The translations under genes were made by a program, and so were the position numbers. 64,000 bases of DNA from Rhodobacteraceae bacterium Alg231-30 (GTDB taxonomy: Bacteria > Pseudomonadota > Alphaproteobacteria > Rhodobacterales > Rhodobacteraceae). Where the stretch lies: positions 310,001 through 374,000 of the forward strand of contig FREU01000004.1 in the NCBI GenBank assembly GCA_900143615.1. Reading direction: 5' to 3'. The notes under the pieces were generated by a model. That model was not told where the DNA came from. It worked only from the letters and a program-made list of their open reading frames with translations, and did not search any database. The number at the start of each line of letters is the position of its first letter. Position 1 is the stretch's first letter. Positions 7,734 through 17,436 of the stretch are shown piece after piece.

Positions 7734-8174
7734 ATGACAAAATTTCTCCACCCCGTCGCGGGCACTTTTGCCCTACTGATGATCGCCACCTTCTGGTCTG
7801 CCTCGTTTGTCAGCGAACTCTTTGGCAACCATGCCCAGATAACGGCGGTGAAAACCGCCATCCCCTATGGCTTCCTCATCCTGATCCCCGCCCTCGCCAT
7901 TGCCGGCGGCACTGGTTTTACGCGCGCGGGTAAGCGACGTGGCGGCGTCCTTGGCGTCAAAATCCGGCGCATGCCCGTTCTGGCTGCCAACGGCGTGCTG
8001 ATCCTGATCCCGGCTGCCCTGTTTCTATCTTGGAAAGCCCGTCACGGGCAGTTCGACTCCCTCTTTTACGGGGTACAGCTCATCGAGCTGGCTGCCGGAG
8101 GCGTGAACCTCTTCCTCTTGGGGTGCAATATGCGGGATGGCTTTCGCCTGACCGGACGGTTTCGCCGCCGCTGA
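7734..8174 (+). CDS. Four-helix integral membrane protein, function unknown
   Basis: A 146-residue protein with four hydrophobic segments at about 8-28, 44-62, 80-100 and 112-132 (FALLMIATFWSASFV; IPYGFLILIPALAIAGG; VLAANGVLILIPAALFL; IELAAGGVNLFLLGC). Basic loops RAGKRRGG and a basic tail lie between and after them. I do not recognise the family. The ATG at 7734 follows AAAGGA. It is transcribed away from the MarR gene behind three palindromes, so it is the likely target of that regulator. Such pairs often involve small-molecule stress or export, but nothing here shows a substrate. Confidence 0.7.
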   Translation: MTKFLHPVAGTFALLMIATFWSASFVSELFGNHAQITAVKTAIPYGFLILIPALAIAGGTGFTRAGKRRGGVLGVKIRRMPVLAANGVLILIPAALFLSWKARHGQFDSLFYGVQLIELAAGGVNLFLLGCNMRDGFRLTGRFRRR

Positions 8175-8180
8175 CAGGCT

Positions 8181-8216
8181 GTCGTCCTGACGCAACGCGC
8201 TATGGGTTAGGACGAC
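8181..8216. terminator. Possible bidirectional hairpin between convergent genes
   Basis: GTCGTCCT (8181-8188) and AGGACGAC (8209-8216) are perfectly complementary with a 20-base loop. They lie just past the membrane-protein stop and before the dnaE2 stop on the other strand. There is no U-run, so it is a weak terminator candidate. Confidence 0.35.
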
Positions 8217-8294
8217 ACCGCGCAAAATCGCTCCAACGCAATACCGACGGGAGACAGCCGCGTTACCGACGTGGTTTTTAACCAAACCAGCCTG

Positions 8295-11207
8295 TTAACC
8301 CTGCTTTGGCATACCCGGCGTCAGGATATGGCGCAGCAAGGCCACCGGATGCTGGCGCAGGGTCAGACGCATCGCGACATAATCCTCCACCACCTGCTCG
8401 CCTGCTGTCATCTCGGGTAACAGGGCCGCCGGCTCGACAATACCTTCGCCATCCATATCCCCCGCAAACAGCGGCAGCGGTTTTTCTGAATGGATTGCCT
8501 TGGCTTCCCACAGGGCCTCGCGTCGCGTCAGACCTAGCGAAGCAAAGGCATCCGCCTCGGCCATGCGCGTCAGAACATACGGGGCCACGCCTGCGCGTCG
8601 CCAAACATCCTCAACCGTCAGATAGCCATTGCCGCGTGCGGCTGTGATCCATGCGGCATCCTCTTCCCGCAGACGCCGGATTTGGCGAAATCCCAGACGC
8701 AGCGCCAACCCGCCGCGCCCGTCCGGCTCCATCACATTGTCCCAATAGCTTTCGTTGATATCGACCCCGCGCACTTCGACACCATGTTCGCGCGCATCCC
8801 TAACGATCTGGGCAGGCGCATAAAATCCCATCGGCTGACTATTGAGCAGCGCACAGGCAAAGATGCCCGGATAGTGGCATTTGATCCACGCGCTGGCATA
8901 GACCAACAGCGCAAAACTGGCCGCGTGGCTTTCGGGAAAGCCATAAGACCCAAAGCCCTCGATCTGGGAAAAACAGCGGGCAGAGAACTCTTCATCATAA
9001 CCGTTGGCCTTCATGCCACGCATGAAACGGCCCTGAAATTCACTAACATTGCCGTGTTTCTTAAACGTCGCCAACGAGCGACGCAGCCGGTCGGCCTCCT
9101 CGGGTGAAAACCCCGCCCCGATGATGGCAATCTGCATCGCCTGCTCCTGAAACAGCGGCACGCCAAGGGTTTTCCCCAACACCTCCCCCAAAGCATCAGA
9201 GGGAAAGCTCACCTTTTCCTCGCCATTGCGGCGCCGGATATAGGGATGCACCATGTCGCCCTGAATGGGACCGGGACGGATGATCGCCACCTCGATCACC
9301 AGATCATAGAAATTGCGTGGGCGCATACGCGGCAGGAAATTCATCTGCGCCCGACTTTCCACCTGAAACACCCCGATGCTGTCAGCCTTGCACAGCATGT
9401 CATAGACCTTGGGGTCCTCGGGCGGGATCGTGGCCAACGACAGATGCTGGCCGTGGTGACGTGCCAACAGGTCAAACCCTTTGCGGATGCAAGTCAGCAT
9501 GCCGAGGCTCAGCACATCGACCTTGAGAATGCCAAGGCTATCAATGTCATCCTTATCCCAGCAGATGACTGTGCGATCCTCCATGCTGGCGTTTTCTATT
9601 GGCACCAGCTCATCCAGCCGCCCTTCGGTCATGATAAAACCGCCGACGTGCTGGCTCAGATGACGCGGAAAGCCGATGATCTCATGCACCAGATCCATGG
9701 TCAGACGCAGCCGGCGATCTGTCGGGTCCAGACCAATTTCGCGCATCCGCTCGTCCTGTACGGCATCAACAGAGAAGAACCCCCAAAGCTGCGAGGACAA
9801 CGCCGAAATAGTATCTTCGGCCAACCCCATGGCGCGACCGACCTCGCGAATCGCCCGTTTACCACGATAATGCACCACCGTGGCGCATAGCCCAGCCCGA
9901 TGGCGTCCATACCGCTCATAGATATGCTGGATCACCTCTTCGCGGCGCTCATGTTCAAAATCCACATCAATATCAGGCGGCTCATCGCGCGCCTCGCTCA
10001 CAAAGCGCTCAAACACCATGGTGCCGATCTCGGGGCTCACCGAGGTCACACCCAGACAGTAGCAGACCACAGAATTGGCCGCACTGCCCCGTCCCTGACA
10101 CAGGATGTCACGGCCGCGCGCAAAAGCCACCACATCACGCACGGTCAGAAAATACGGCTCATATCCAAGCTTGCCAATGAGCGCCAACTCATGCTCCAAC
10201 ATGGCGCGCACCCTCTCGGGCGCCCCATGCGGATAGCGCCAGCGCAGCCCGCTATAGGCCAGTCGCGCCAACCGCTCCGAAACCGTTTCCCCCTGCGCCA
10301 CCTCGCTGGGATACTCATAGCGCAGATCATCCAGCGAAAAGACGCAGCGTGACACCACATGATCGGTCTGCGCCAGCGCGCCCTCATAGCCTTGAAACAA
10401 GCGCTGCATTTCATCCGCACTGCGCAGCCTCTGCTCACCATTGGCCAGCGCCTGACGCCCCAACGTCTCGACACGGCACCCCAGCCGCACCGCACTTAAT
10501 ACATCCGCCAGCCGCCGCCGTTTGCCGTGATGCATCAATGGCGCACTGCTGGCGACCAACGGCAAATCAAACTGCGCGCCCTCAGCGGCAATCGCCGCAA
10601 ACCGCGCGCTATCTTCCCCGTCATATCGCGGCACCAAGGCAAGCTGCATCCGCCCGCCAAAGCGGCGCGTCAACCGCCCTATATGCCGCCCCCATCCATC
10701 CGCGCCGCACTGCTCCCGATGCGCGTGAGGCAATGGATGCAGGATCAACTGCAACCCCTGTGCAAAATCAATCAGATCACCCAGACTGAGAACACAGCGG
10801 CCCTTTTGCGCCCGCAAACGCCCCTTAGAGAGAATGCGACACAGGTTTGCCCACCCCTGCCGGTCCTGCGCAATCACTGTCACCGATGGCGCATCCTCAA
10901 ATTCCAGCCGCGCCGCCGGAATCAACCGCGGCGTCGCGTAAATCGGCGCACTCACAGGCGCCGCAATCCCCTCCGGTCGCGGCGGCCCAATCAGCCCCAC
11001 CTCGTCATCAAACCGCCGCCGCGCCGCCACCAAACGCGCAATCTCGCGCGCCTCGGTGTGCGCCCGCACAATCCCCGCCACGCTGTTCACATCGGCAATC
11101 GCCACGGCCTCTAATCCTGCCATCGCAGCACGACGCATATATTCCTCCGGATGCGACGCTCCGGTGAGAAAGGTGAAATTCGACGTGATACAAAGCTCGG
11201 CAACCAT
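8295..11207 (-). CDS. dnaE2: Error-prone DNA polymerase III alpha subunit DnaE2, apparently lacking the C-terminal domain
   Basis: A 970-residue C-family polymerase used in SOS mutagenesis. Seen: the N-terminal PHP domain (AELCITSNFTFLTGASHPEEY, 3-23), the palm with catalytic aspartates in PDIDVDF (411-417), and the fingers/HhH region up to about 930. The sequence stops at HPVALLRHILTPGMPKQG, where family members continue for roughly 100-150 more residues with an OB-fold domain. Only 120 bases remain before the convergent gene, and no OB motif is visible there in any frame. It is an orphan: the usual partners imuA and imuB are not adjacent. A LexA-like box lies at 11224-11238. Confidence 0.9.
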   Translation of the reverse strand: MVAELCITSNFTFLTGASHPEEYMRRAAMAGLEAVAIADVNSVAGIVRAHTEAREIARLVAARRRFDDEVGLIGPPRPEGIAAPVSAPIYATPRLIPAARLEFEDAPSVTVIAQDRQGWANLCRILSKGRLRAQKGRCVLSLGDLIDFAQGLQLILHPLPHAHREQCGADGWGRHIGRLTRRFGGRMQLALVPRYDGEDSARFAAIAAEGAQFDLPLVASSAPLMHHGKRRRLADVLSAVRLGCRVETLGRQALANGEQRLRSADEMQRLFQGYEGALAQTDHVVSRCVFSLDDLRYEYPSEVAQGETVSERLARLAYSGLRWRYPHGAPERVRAMLEHELALIGKLGYEPYFLTVRDVVAFARGRDILCQGRGSAANSVVCYCLGVTSVSPEIGTMVFERFVSEARDEPPDIDVDFEHERREEVIQHIYERYGRHRAGLCATVVHYRGKRAIREVGRAMGLAEDTISALSSQLWGFFSVDAVQDERMREIGLDPTDRRLRLTMDLVHEIIGFPRHLSQHVGGFIMTEGRLDELVPIENASMEDRTVICWDKDDIDSLGILKVDVLSLGMLTCIRKGFDLLARHHGQHLSLATIPPEDPKVYDMLCKADSIGVFQVESRAQMNFLPRMRPRNFYDLVIEVAIIRPGPIQGDMVHPYIRRRNGEEKVSFPSDALGEVLGKTLGVPLFQEQAMQIAIIGAGFSPEEADRLRRSLATFKKHGNVSEFQGRFMRGMKANGYDEEFSARCFSQIEGFGSYGFPESHAASFALLVYASAWIKCHYPGIFACALLNSQPMGFYAPAQIVRDAREHGVEVRGVDINESYWDNVMEPDGRGGLALRLGFRQIRRLREEDAAWITAARGNGYLTVEDVWRRAGVAPYVLTRMAEADAFASLGLTRREALWEAKAIHSEKPLPLFAGDMDGEGIVEPAALLPEMTAGEQVVEDYVAMRLTLRQHPVALLRHILTPGMPKQG

Positions 11208-11223
11208 AGCGATTCCCGATAAT

Positions 11224-11238
11224 ATTCACCTTTTGTTC
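11224..11238 (-). promoter_or_regulatory. Candidate SOS (LexA) box of dnaE2
   Basis: On the reverse strand GAAC-N7-GAAT differs by one base from the alphaproteobacterial LexA consensus GAAC-N7-GAAC (GTTC-N7-GTTC). It ends 17 bases before the dnaE2 start codon. Position and gene type agree with SOS control. Confidence 0.55.
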
Positions 11239-11325
11239 TCATTGCGAGTCACAATCTCAAAACCCGCAACGCCCCAGCTTCTTCTCTGCTACAATACTTC
11301 CGCCGGAGGCTCCCGCCCTTGCGTC

Positions 11326-11979
11326 TTAAAACAAGGCTTTGGCGCGAAAGCTCATGCCTTTCCCGCTCTCCGGATGGCTCACGCGCAATTCCTCAGAGTG
11401 CAGCATCAAGCGGTCAAACTGCGCCGCATCCCCCGTCGCATAAAGCGGATCTCCCAGCATCACATGCCCCAGCGCCAACATATGCACCCGCAGCTGATGG
11501 GTCCGCCCCGTCTTGGGTATCAACCGCACGCGGGTTTCGGCCTCCCCGTACTTGAGCACCCGCCAATCGGTCTGCGCTGGCTTGCCATTTTCATGGTCCA
11601 CCATCTGCAAAGGCCGGTTCGGCCAATCCACAATCAACGGCAAATCCACCGTGCCAGCCTTGGGCTCCAGATGCCCCCAGACCCGCGCCACATAGGTTTT
11701 CTTGGTCTTGCGCTGCTCAAATTGCATCGACAAATGGCGCTGCGCATGTGGCGTGAGCGCAAAGACCATCACACCAGAGGTGTCGCGATCCAGACGATGC
11801 ACCACCAAGGCCATCGGAAAGACCTCCTGCAGCCGCGTGATTAGACAATCCGCCAACTCTTCACCACGCCCCGGCACCGACAACAGCCCCGCAGGTTTGT
11901 TCACAACAACAATGTCGCTGTCCTCATGCAGAATCACCAGCGGGTCATTGGGCGGGGTATAGGGGGTGCTTATGCTCAT
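11326..11979 (-). CDS. RluA-family pseudouridine synthase
   Basis: A 217-residue RNA pseudouridine synthase. The catalytic motif HRLDRDTSG lies at 61-69, with the catalytic aspartate at D64. Other family motifs: IVVVNKPAGLLSVPGRG (23-39) and KTGRTHQLRVHM near 170. There is no N-terminal S4 domain, and the length fits the short RluA type that modifies U746 of 23S rRNA and U32 of tRNAs. The target here is not proven. The ATG at 11979 is preferred to the longer frame because GAGGG lies just upstream. Separate from dnaE2 by about 120 bases. Confidence 0.9.
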   Translation of the reverse strand: MSISTPYTPPNDPLVILHEDSDIVVVNKPAGLLSVPGRGEELADCLITRLQEVFPMALVVHRLDRDTSGVMVFALTPHAQRHLSMQFEQRKTKKTYVARVWGHLEPKAGTVDLPLIVDWPNRPLQMVDHENGKPAQTDWRVLKYGEAETRVRLIPKTGRTHQLRVHMLALGHVMLGDPLYATGDAAQFDRLMLHSEELRVSHPESGKGMSFRAKALF

Positions 11980-12088
11980 CTGGCCCTCATATGACCTTCC
12001 CGCGCGCGCCACAACCCGACGTCATGCTTGAGTTGCGCGCCGCTTTGGGCACGCTAGCGCCACTATCCACGAGGGAGGACCAACCACA

Positions 12089-12499
12089 ATGCACCCCACA
12101 ATCGCCACCATGCAGGACGTTGTCGCCAAAGGCGACGAGGCCGCCATTCATCCACTGCTGGCCGAAGACGTCGCCTTCAGCCCCCCCACCTATTGGGCCA
12201 CATGGACCGGCCGCGCGCCCGTCGCCGCAGTCCTTGGACACGTCGGTCAGGTCTTCTCCGAGTTCAAATACCGCCGCATCATGGGCGAGGGCAACGACTG
12301 GGCGCTGGAGTTTCAGTGCAAAATTGGCGATCTGGATGCCGTCGGCGTCGATCTGATCACCCTGAATGACGAGGGCCTGATCCAGACCTTCGAAGTGGTC
12401 ATGCGCCCCTATAAATCTGTCGGCGCGCTGCGCGAAGCAATGAATGCCCGCGTCATGACAGACCCGCGTTTTCTCAAATTCAAAGACGCGCTGTCCTGA
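12089..12499 (+). CDS. NTF2-like (SnoaL-type) protein
   Basis: A 136-residue protein of the cone-shaped NTF2 fold: an N-terminal helix pair (ATMQDVVAKGDEAAIHPLLAEDVAFSPPTYW) followed by strands ending in DLITLNDEGLIQTFEVVMRPYKSVGALREAM. The arrangement is typical of small SnoaL-like proteins that act as isomerases, hydrolases or binding subunits. No catalytic residue can be assigned. GGGAGG precedes the start. The next gene begins two bases after the stop, so they form a pair. Confidence 0.75.
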   Translation: MHPTIATMQDVVAKGDEAAIHPLLAEDVAFSPPTYWATWTGRAPVAAVLGHVGQVFSEFKYRRIMGEGNDWALEFQCKIGDLDAVGVDLITLNDEGLIQTFEVVMRPYKSVGALREAMNARVMTDPRFLKFKDALS

Positions 12500-12500
12500 C

Positions 12501-13208
12501 ATGATTGCGGCCGATCAACTCCTGCGCATTCCGCTCGCGCCGCTGCTGATCGCGCAAGGGCTCGGTGTGCGCCGCCGCGCCCACACACTCTCTGAACCAC
12601 CGGGCCAACGCCACGGCAGCACGGGCACAGGCCCGCAACTGCGTCTGCTAATCATCGGCGACAGCGCCGCCGCCGGTGTCGGCGCCAGCCACCAGAACAC
12701 CGCCCTCGCAGGCCAACTTGTCGCCGAGCTCTCCCAAAGCCACAGCGTCACTTGGCAACTTGAGGCCGCCACCAGCGCCACCACCCCCATCGCCATCCGA
12801 CATCTTGAAACCATCGCCCCGTTTCAGGCCGACGTTGTGGTCTCCTCGCTGGGTGTCAACGACACCACTCGCGGCTTCTCGCACACCACTTGGCGCACTA
12901 ATCAATCCGCGCTGCTGGACCTGCTCACCGCCAAATTCGGCGCACGCCACGTCATCGCCTCCGGCTTGCCCCCAATGGGCGCCTACCCCAAGATCCCGCA
13001 ACCGCTGCGCTGGGTGATCGGACAACAGGCCGCCCGCCTTGACGCCGCCCTTGCCGATCTCGCCACCCAGTATCCGACGCTGGAGCACCTCGCCTTAGAC
13101 ATTCCGTTTGAGCCGCGTTTTCAAGCCACAGATGGCTACCACCCCAGCGAAGCCGCCTACACGCTCTGGGCCAAACTGCTCGCGCCCCGCATCCGCGCAG
13201 CGCTTTAG
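12501..13208 (+). CDS. SGNH/GDSL-family hydrolase
   Basis: A 235-residue lipase/esterase-like protein. Block I is LLIIGDSAAAGVGA (about 50-63) with the nucleophile serine in GDS. Block III is VVVSLGVNDTTRG (the catalytic-site Asn in GVND). Block V is DGYHPSEAAYTLWA (the Asp/His pair). These four blocks define SGNH enzymes, which deacylate or de-esterify lipids, peptides or sugars. No convincing signal peptide is present. The stop overlaps the convergent rarD stop by four bases. Confidence 0.88.
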   Translation: MIAADQLLRIPLAPLLIAQGLGVRRRAHTLSEPPGQRHGSTGTGPQLRLLIIGDSAAAGVGASHQNTALAGQLVAELSQSHSVTWQLEAATSATTPIAIRHLETIAPFQADVVVSSLGVNDTTRGFSHTTWRTNQSALLDLLTAKFGARHVIASGLPPMGAYPKIPQPLRWVIGQQAARLDAALADLATQYPTLEHLALDIPFEPRFQATDGYHPSEAAYTLWAKLLAPRIRAAL

Positions 13209-14107
13209 GACCGCGCCGCGCGCAAGCCGCGCAGCATCGACACCGAATAGATCACCAGCGCCGCCCAGATCATTGGAAACGCCACCACCCGCGCGCCTTC
13301 AAAAGGCTCCTTGAACACCACCACAGCCATCAGAAAGATCATCGTCGGCGCGATGTATTGCAAAATACCAATGGTGGACAACTTCAACAGCTTCGCTCCA
13401 TTGGCATAGACCAGTAGCGGCACCGCCGTGATCACCCCACAAGCCATCAACAATCCCGTGTCCCACGTCGTGCCGCCAAAATGCCCCTGCCCATGTGCGG
13501 CCAGCCAAGCCAAATACCCCAAGGCTGGCGGCGTCAGGAGCAACACTTCAAGCAGAAACCCCTGATTGGGCCCGATCGGCAGCATCTTCTTGAAAAACGC
13601 ATAAAATCCCCAAGACACGGTCAGAACCACCGCCACCCACGGCAGCCGTCCCGCTTCAAGCCACAATAAAACCACCGCACCAGCCGCCAGCGCCACCGCC
13701 ACCATCTGTGCGCCACTCAACCGCTCTTTGAGAACCAGCGCCCCCAAGGCCACGCTAAAAATCGGATTGATGTAATAGCCCAGCGCCGCATCCAATGTCC
13801 GCTCCACCGAAATCGCCCAGACATAGACGCCCCAGTTCACCGAAATCAGCGCCGCCGTGACACAGCCCATGGCCAACATGCGCGGTGTTTTAAAGGCTGC
13901 CACCAAATCATTGGTACGTCCCAAATAGATCAGAACCACACCAGCCAACGGCACCGACCACAACACCCGATGCGCAATCACTTCCGCCGCCGGTATATGC
14001 GCAACAGCTTTCATGAAAATCGGTAACATGCCCCAAATCACATAGGCCGTAATCGCAAAGGCCAAGCCGCGCGGGGAATCGTGATTCTCAATCTCTGTGA
14101 CAGCCAT
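13205..14107 (-). CDS. rarD: RarD-type EamA/DMT-family permease
   Basis: A 300-residue membrane protein with about ten transmembrane segments made from two EamA repeats. Seen: AFAITAYVIWGMLPIFMKAV at the N-terminus, the ISVNWGVYVWAI segment and ALGYYINPIFSVALG, which are typical of RarD. RarD relatives are predicted exporters; a general substrate is not established. The ATG at 14107 follows GGAGAGG; a longer in-frame start is less likely. It is convergent with the SGNH gene. Confidence 0.88.
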   Translation of the reverse strand: MAVTEIENHDSPRGLAFAITAYVIWGMLPIFMKAVAHIPAAEVIAHRVLWSVPLAGVVLIYLGRTNDLVAAFKTPRMLAMGCVTAALISVNWGVYVWAISVERTLDAALGYYINPIFSVALGALVLKERLSGAQMVAVALAAGAVVLLWLEAGRLPWVAVVLTVSWGFYAFFKKMLPIGPNQGFLLEVLLLTPPALGYLAWLAAHGQGHFGGTTWDTGLLMACGVITAVPLLVYANGAKLLKLSTIGILQYIAPTMIFLMAVVVFKEPFEGARVVAFPMIWAALVIYSVSMLRGLRAARS

Positions 14108-14209
14108 CGCGCCTCTCCATTGATCCCCCGATCTAGTCCAGCGCATACCCAAAAGAAAACCAGTATTCCGTGATCGCCCCCATCACGACCGGTGATGCCA
14201 AGCCCCCAA

Positions 14210-14280
14210 CTTCCTCTTGCCTTAATTATCCCGGAGCGCGAGGCAGCGCCTCGCAACTTGTAAGGGCTTTATGCCCTTAC
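14210..14280 (-). repeat. Intergenic hairpin element, copy 2 (reverse orientation)
   Basis: Read on the reverse strand: hairpin GTAAGGGC-ATAAA-GCCCTTAC (14280-14260), then hairpin GCGAGGC-GCT-GCCTCGC (14254-14238), then the tail GCTCCGGGATAATTAAGGC and AAGAGGAAG (14237-14210). This matches copies at 5136, 30234 and 36981 in layout and tail. It lies between the RND pump stop and the rarD start, so it could also end the pump transcript. Confidence 0.65.
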
Positions 14281-14306
14281 GCATCCAGCGCGCGCCGCAG
14301 GTGCGC

Positions 14307-17300
14307 TCAACTGATCTTCTCAAGCTGGACCTCACCACCCTCCTCCCTTGCGCCAAACTTCGCAGCCCATTTCTGCACCCCAAAGATGTCAAAATAGATG
14401 CTCAGCAACGAGGGCAACACCAAGGTGACCAAGATCATCGACGCGGTCAGCCCTGCCGCCACCGACACAGCGAGGGGTACCATAGTCTGCACATGCGGCG
14501 AGGTATTGGCGATCAGCGGCAGCAATCCGGCCACCGTTGTGCTGGTCGACAACAAAATCGGTCGAAATCGTGCGCGCACTGCATCCAGTGTCGCCGCCAG
14601 ATGATCATCGCCGCGCAAATGGGTCTGGAAAAACGACAAAAAAAGGATCGCGTTATTGACCACAATGCCTGCCAGCGACGCAAATCCGATCAGACTGGGC
14701 ATCGATAGGTCCAACCCCATCGCCCAATGGCCCAGAATTGTCCCAATCAACGCAAAAGGGATCGACAACATCACAATCACTGGCAGCGTATAACTACGGA
14801 ACTGAAACGCCAGAACCATATAGACCCCCAGCAATCCCAGCAAAAGTTTGGTCCCCATGGACGACTGCGATTTCTGCTGTTCCTCGGCAGCTCCACGGAT
14901 GGACACAGTCACGTCGGGATACAAAGCCGCCAATTCCGGCACGACCTCTTCAAGCACGTAATTCGAAATGACCGTTGATGTTGTTGCCGCTCGATCAATC
15001 TGGCCCACAATATTGGCCACAACACGCCCGTTTTTGCGGGTGATCGTCGGATAGCTGTCCTCCAGAACAATATCAGCCACGGCCATCAATGCGGTCTGCT
15101 GCCCGTTACCAACAATTATCGGAAACTGTTCCAATTCAGTCAGGCTCGACACCGTGTCTCCCAACTGAACCTGCACATTTACATTCGAGGCACCCACGCG
15201 AAATGTGTCGGTTTCCGAGCCTTCAAAAGCCTGCCGAAGCTGTCCTGCAAGCCCCTGAGGTGTTAACCCCACCGAATAGCCGTACTCCTTGAGCGTCAGC
15301 CGCACTTCCTGTCGCCCGCCGTAGAAATCGGAATAGGCTTCTTTGACATCAATTCGCGCCAGCAAGCGTTGCAAAATCTGCGCAGCCGCGGCTTCTATCT
15401 GCACAGGCTCACGCCCTGAGACATCGATATCGATATCATTGCCACCTGGACCCATTTCGTTCTGACCAAAGCTCACTTGTTGGATATCCGCCATCGGCCC
15501 GGACAGATCGCGCCAGGCAATGACCACCTCATCGGCTGATACATTGCGGGAGGCAGCCTCCCTCAAATCAACCGTAATCGTGGCAGTGTTTGATCCATTG
15601 TCATTCACATTGGAATTGGCCCCATAGCGTACCAGAACCCGCTCCACCAACGGTTGGCCGCCTTGAGTGAAGGGGGTAAACTGTGCATCCACTTGATCAA
15701 GCGCCACCAATATTTGCTCCACCGTTGTCACGGTACGCTCTCGTGAAATACCGGTGGTCATCGACAGTTTCGCTTCAATCGTGTCACCTTCCACAACCGG
15801 AAAGCCCACAACTTTGATCTGCCCCGAAGCGATCAACCCCACCGACAGGATCAGTGCCCCAAAAACACACCCGATTGTCAGATAGCGCACCCGCGCCAGT
15901 GCCGCCGCCAATGGCACCACCACATTTTCGGTGAACCGCTCCAACAGACGAGATGCCATACGCGGCTTTGGTGGCTCCTTGGTGGCAATTTTTACGTGGC
16001 TCAAATGGTGTGGCAGGATCAGAAACCCTTCCACCAACGACAGCGCCAGCGTCAACAACAGCACCATCGGAATAAACTTGAGAGTCTCGCCCAAATCGCC
16101 TTCGATGAACATCAGCGGGCCAAATACACAGGCCGTGGTCAGAAACGACGACAACACACCGGGCATGATTTCTACCGTGCCGCGCCACGCCGCCTCTTTG
16201 GGACCAACCCGACGGCGCCACTTGTCGATATTTTCGGCAATCACAATGGAATCGTCCATGATCAGACCTACCGCGATCAGCAAGGCAATCAGGGTGATCA
16301 TATTAATGGTCAGCCCAAAGCTTTGCATCAAGAACAGACCACCAAGAAAGGACACAGGCAAAGCCGCCGATATCCAAAGGGCTTCCTTCAACGAAAAAAA
16401 CAGCCACATCACCGCAAACACCAGCGCCAGACCAAGCACGATATTGCCAATAATCAGGCTCAGGCGTTCTTCGATGATTTCGGACAAATTGTTGATGATG
16501 GTCAACTGAAACGGGGCCGGATAAGCCGCGTGCTCGGCTTTGATAATCGCATCCACCTTATCAAAAATGCGAATAGAATCCCCGTCTGTTGCCTTGAGAA
16601 TTTGGATAATCGCGGCCTGTTCGCCGTTTACAAAACTCTGCGTGTTTTCGTCGCTGTCCACGATCCGCACCGTAGCTAGGTTGCTCAGCCGCACAATGCC
16701 TCCGTCACCGTTTTGCAAGATGATCAGATCTTCCAATTCGGTAATGGAGCGACGCGCATCCGAATACCGCAGCACAAGACTTTTGTCGTCGGTCGACACC
16801 TCGCCCAAGGGCTGCTGCAGCGAGCGCGCATTGATCGCATCGACCACGCTCTGACTGCTCAGACCGTGACGGCGCAAGACATCTTCGTCAAAAGTGACCT
16901 GCAATTCACGATCAGTTAGCCCGGTGACATTGGCTTCACTGATCCCGTCCAACGCCTGAAACTTCTCGGCCAACTCGTCCGTGTATTCCAGCAGCCCCTT
17001 TTTGCCGTCAATCCCCGACACCACCACCATCGCGATCAATTCTGAGCGCCCGCCCAGCTCAACCGCCGGAGTTTCTGCAGAGCTCGGGAAATCATTTACC
17101 CCTGATGTGGCGGAAAATATATCGTTGTAAAACTGAATGATGCTGCCACCAACTTGCATCTCTGCTGTGGCTGCGGCGCGCCCATCCATGGATAGGCATT
17201 CAAACTCTTCTAACGCATCCGTGCCCGAAATTGCGTCTTCAAGACGGGTACAGATTTCCTCATCCACATCCACCGCCGACGCGCCGGGATAGACCACGGA

Positions 17301-17435
17301 CACAGCCACGGTCGAGGCGGTGATATCGGGAAACGTCTCACGCTCAAGCTCTGGGATTGTCGCCAACCCCAAAATGCAGATCAGCGCCATTAACAAATTG
17401 GCGGCAACCGGATGGCGGACAAACCATTCAATCAT
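14307..17435 (-). CDS. RND efflux pump inner-membrane permease (AcrB-like)
   Basis: A 1042-residue proton-driven transporter with the usual RND layout: TM1 near 10-30, a large periplasmic loop, TM2-6 at about 330-530, a second loop, and TM8-12 at about 850-1030. The proton-relay aspartates are in VGLIMDDSIVIAEN (TM4). The second-half signature SLAGIVVNNAILFLSF (TM10) is present. It works with the adaptor encoded one base upstream; no outer-membrane channel gene is adjacent. Such pumps export drugs, dyes or lipids. The substrate is unknown. Confidence 0.92.
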   Translation of the reverse strand: MIEWFVRHPVAANLLMALICILGLATIPELERETFPDITASTVAVSVVYPGASAVDVDEEICTRLEDAISGTDALEEFECLSMDGRAAATAEMQVGGSIIQFYNDIFSATSGVNDFPSSAETPAVELGGRSELIAMVVVSGIDGKKGLLEYTDELAEKFQALDGISEANVTGLTDRELQVTFDEDVLRRHGLSSQSVVDAINARSLQQPLGEVSTDDKSLVLRYSDARRSITELEDLIILQNGDGGIVRLSNLATVRIVDSDENTQSFVNGEQAAIIQILKATDGDSIRIFDKVDAIIKAEHAAYPAPFQLTIINNLSEIIEERLSLIIGNIVLGLALVFAVMWLFFSLKEALWISAALPVSFLGGLFLMQSFGLTINMITLIALLIAVGLIMDDSIVIAENIDKWRRRVGPKEAAWRGTVEIMPGVLSSFLTTACVFGPLMFIEGDLGETLKFIPMVLLLTLALSLVEGFLILPHHLSHVKIATKEPPKPRMASRLLERFTENVVVPLAAALARVRYLTIGCVFGALILSVGLIASGQIKVVGFPVVEGDTIEAKLSMTTGISRERTVTTVEQILVALDQVDAQFTPFTQGGQPLVERVLVRYGANSNVNDNGSNTATITVDLREAASRNVSADEVVIAWRDLSGPMADIQQVSFGQNEMGPGGNDIDIDVSGREPVQIEAAAAQILQRLLARIDVKEAYSDFYGGRQEVRLTLKEYGYSVGLTPQGLAGQLRQAFEGSETDTFRVGASNVNVQVQLGDTVSSLTELEQFPIIVGNGQQTALMAVADIVLEDSYPTITRKNGRVVANIVGQIDRAATTSTVISNYVLEEVVPELAALYPDVTVSIRGAAEEQQKSQSSMGTKLLLGLLGVYMVLAFQFRSYTLPVIVMLSIPFALIGTILGHWAMGLDLSMPSLIGFASLAGIVVNNAILFLSFFQTHLRGDDHLAATLDAVRARFRPILLSTSTTVAGLLPLIANTSPHVQTMVPLAVSVAAGLTASMILVTLVLPSLLSIYFDIFGVQKWAAKFGAREEGGEVQLEKIS

Positions 17436-17436
17436 G

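Noticed and set aside
8278-8604. Frameshifted continuation of dnaE2 holding the missing C-terminal domain
   Set aside because: The other frame overlapping the dnaE2 end has no OB-fold-like sequence, and only 120 bases remain before the convergent gene, so a single frameshift does not restore the tail.
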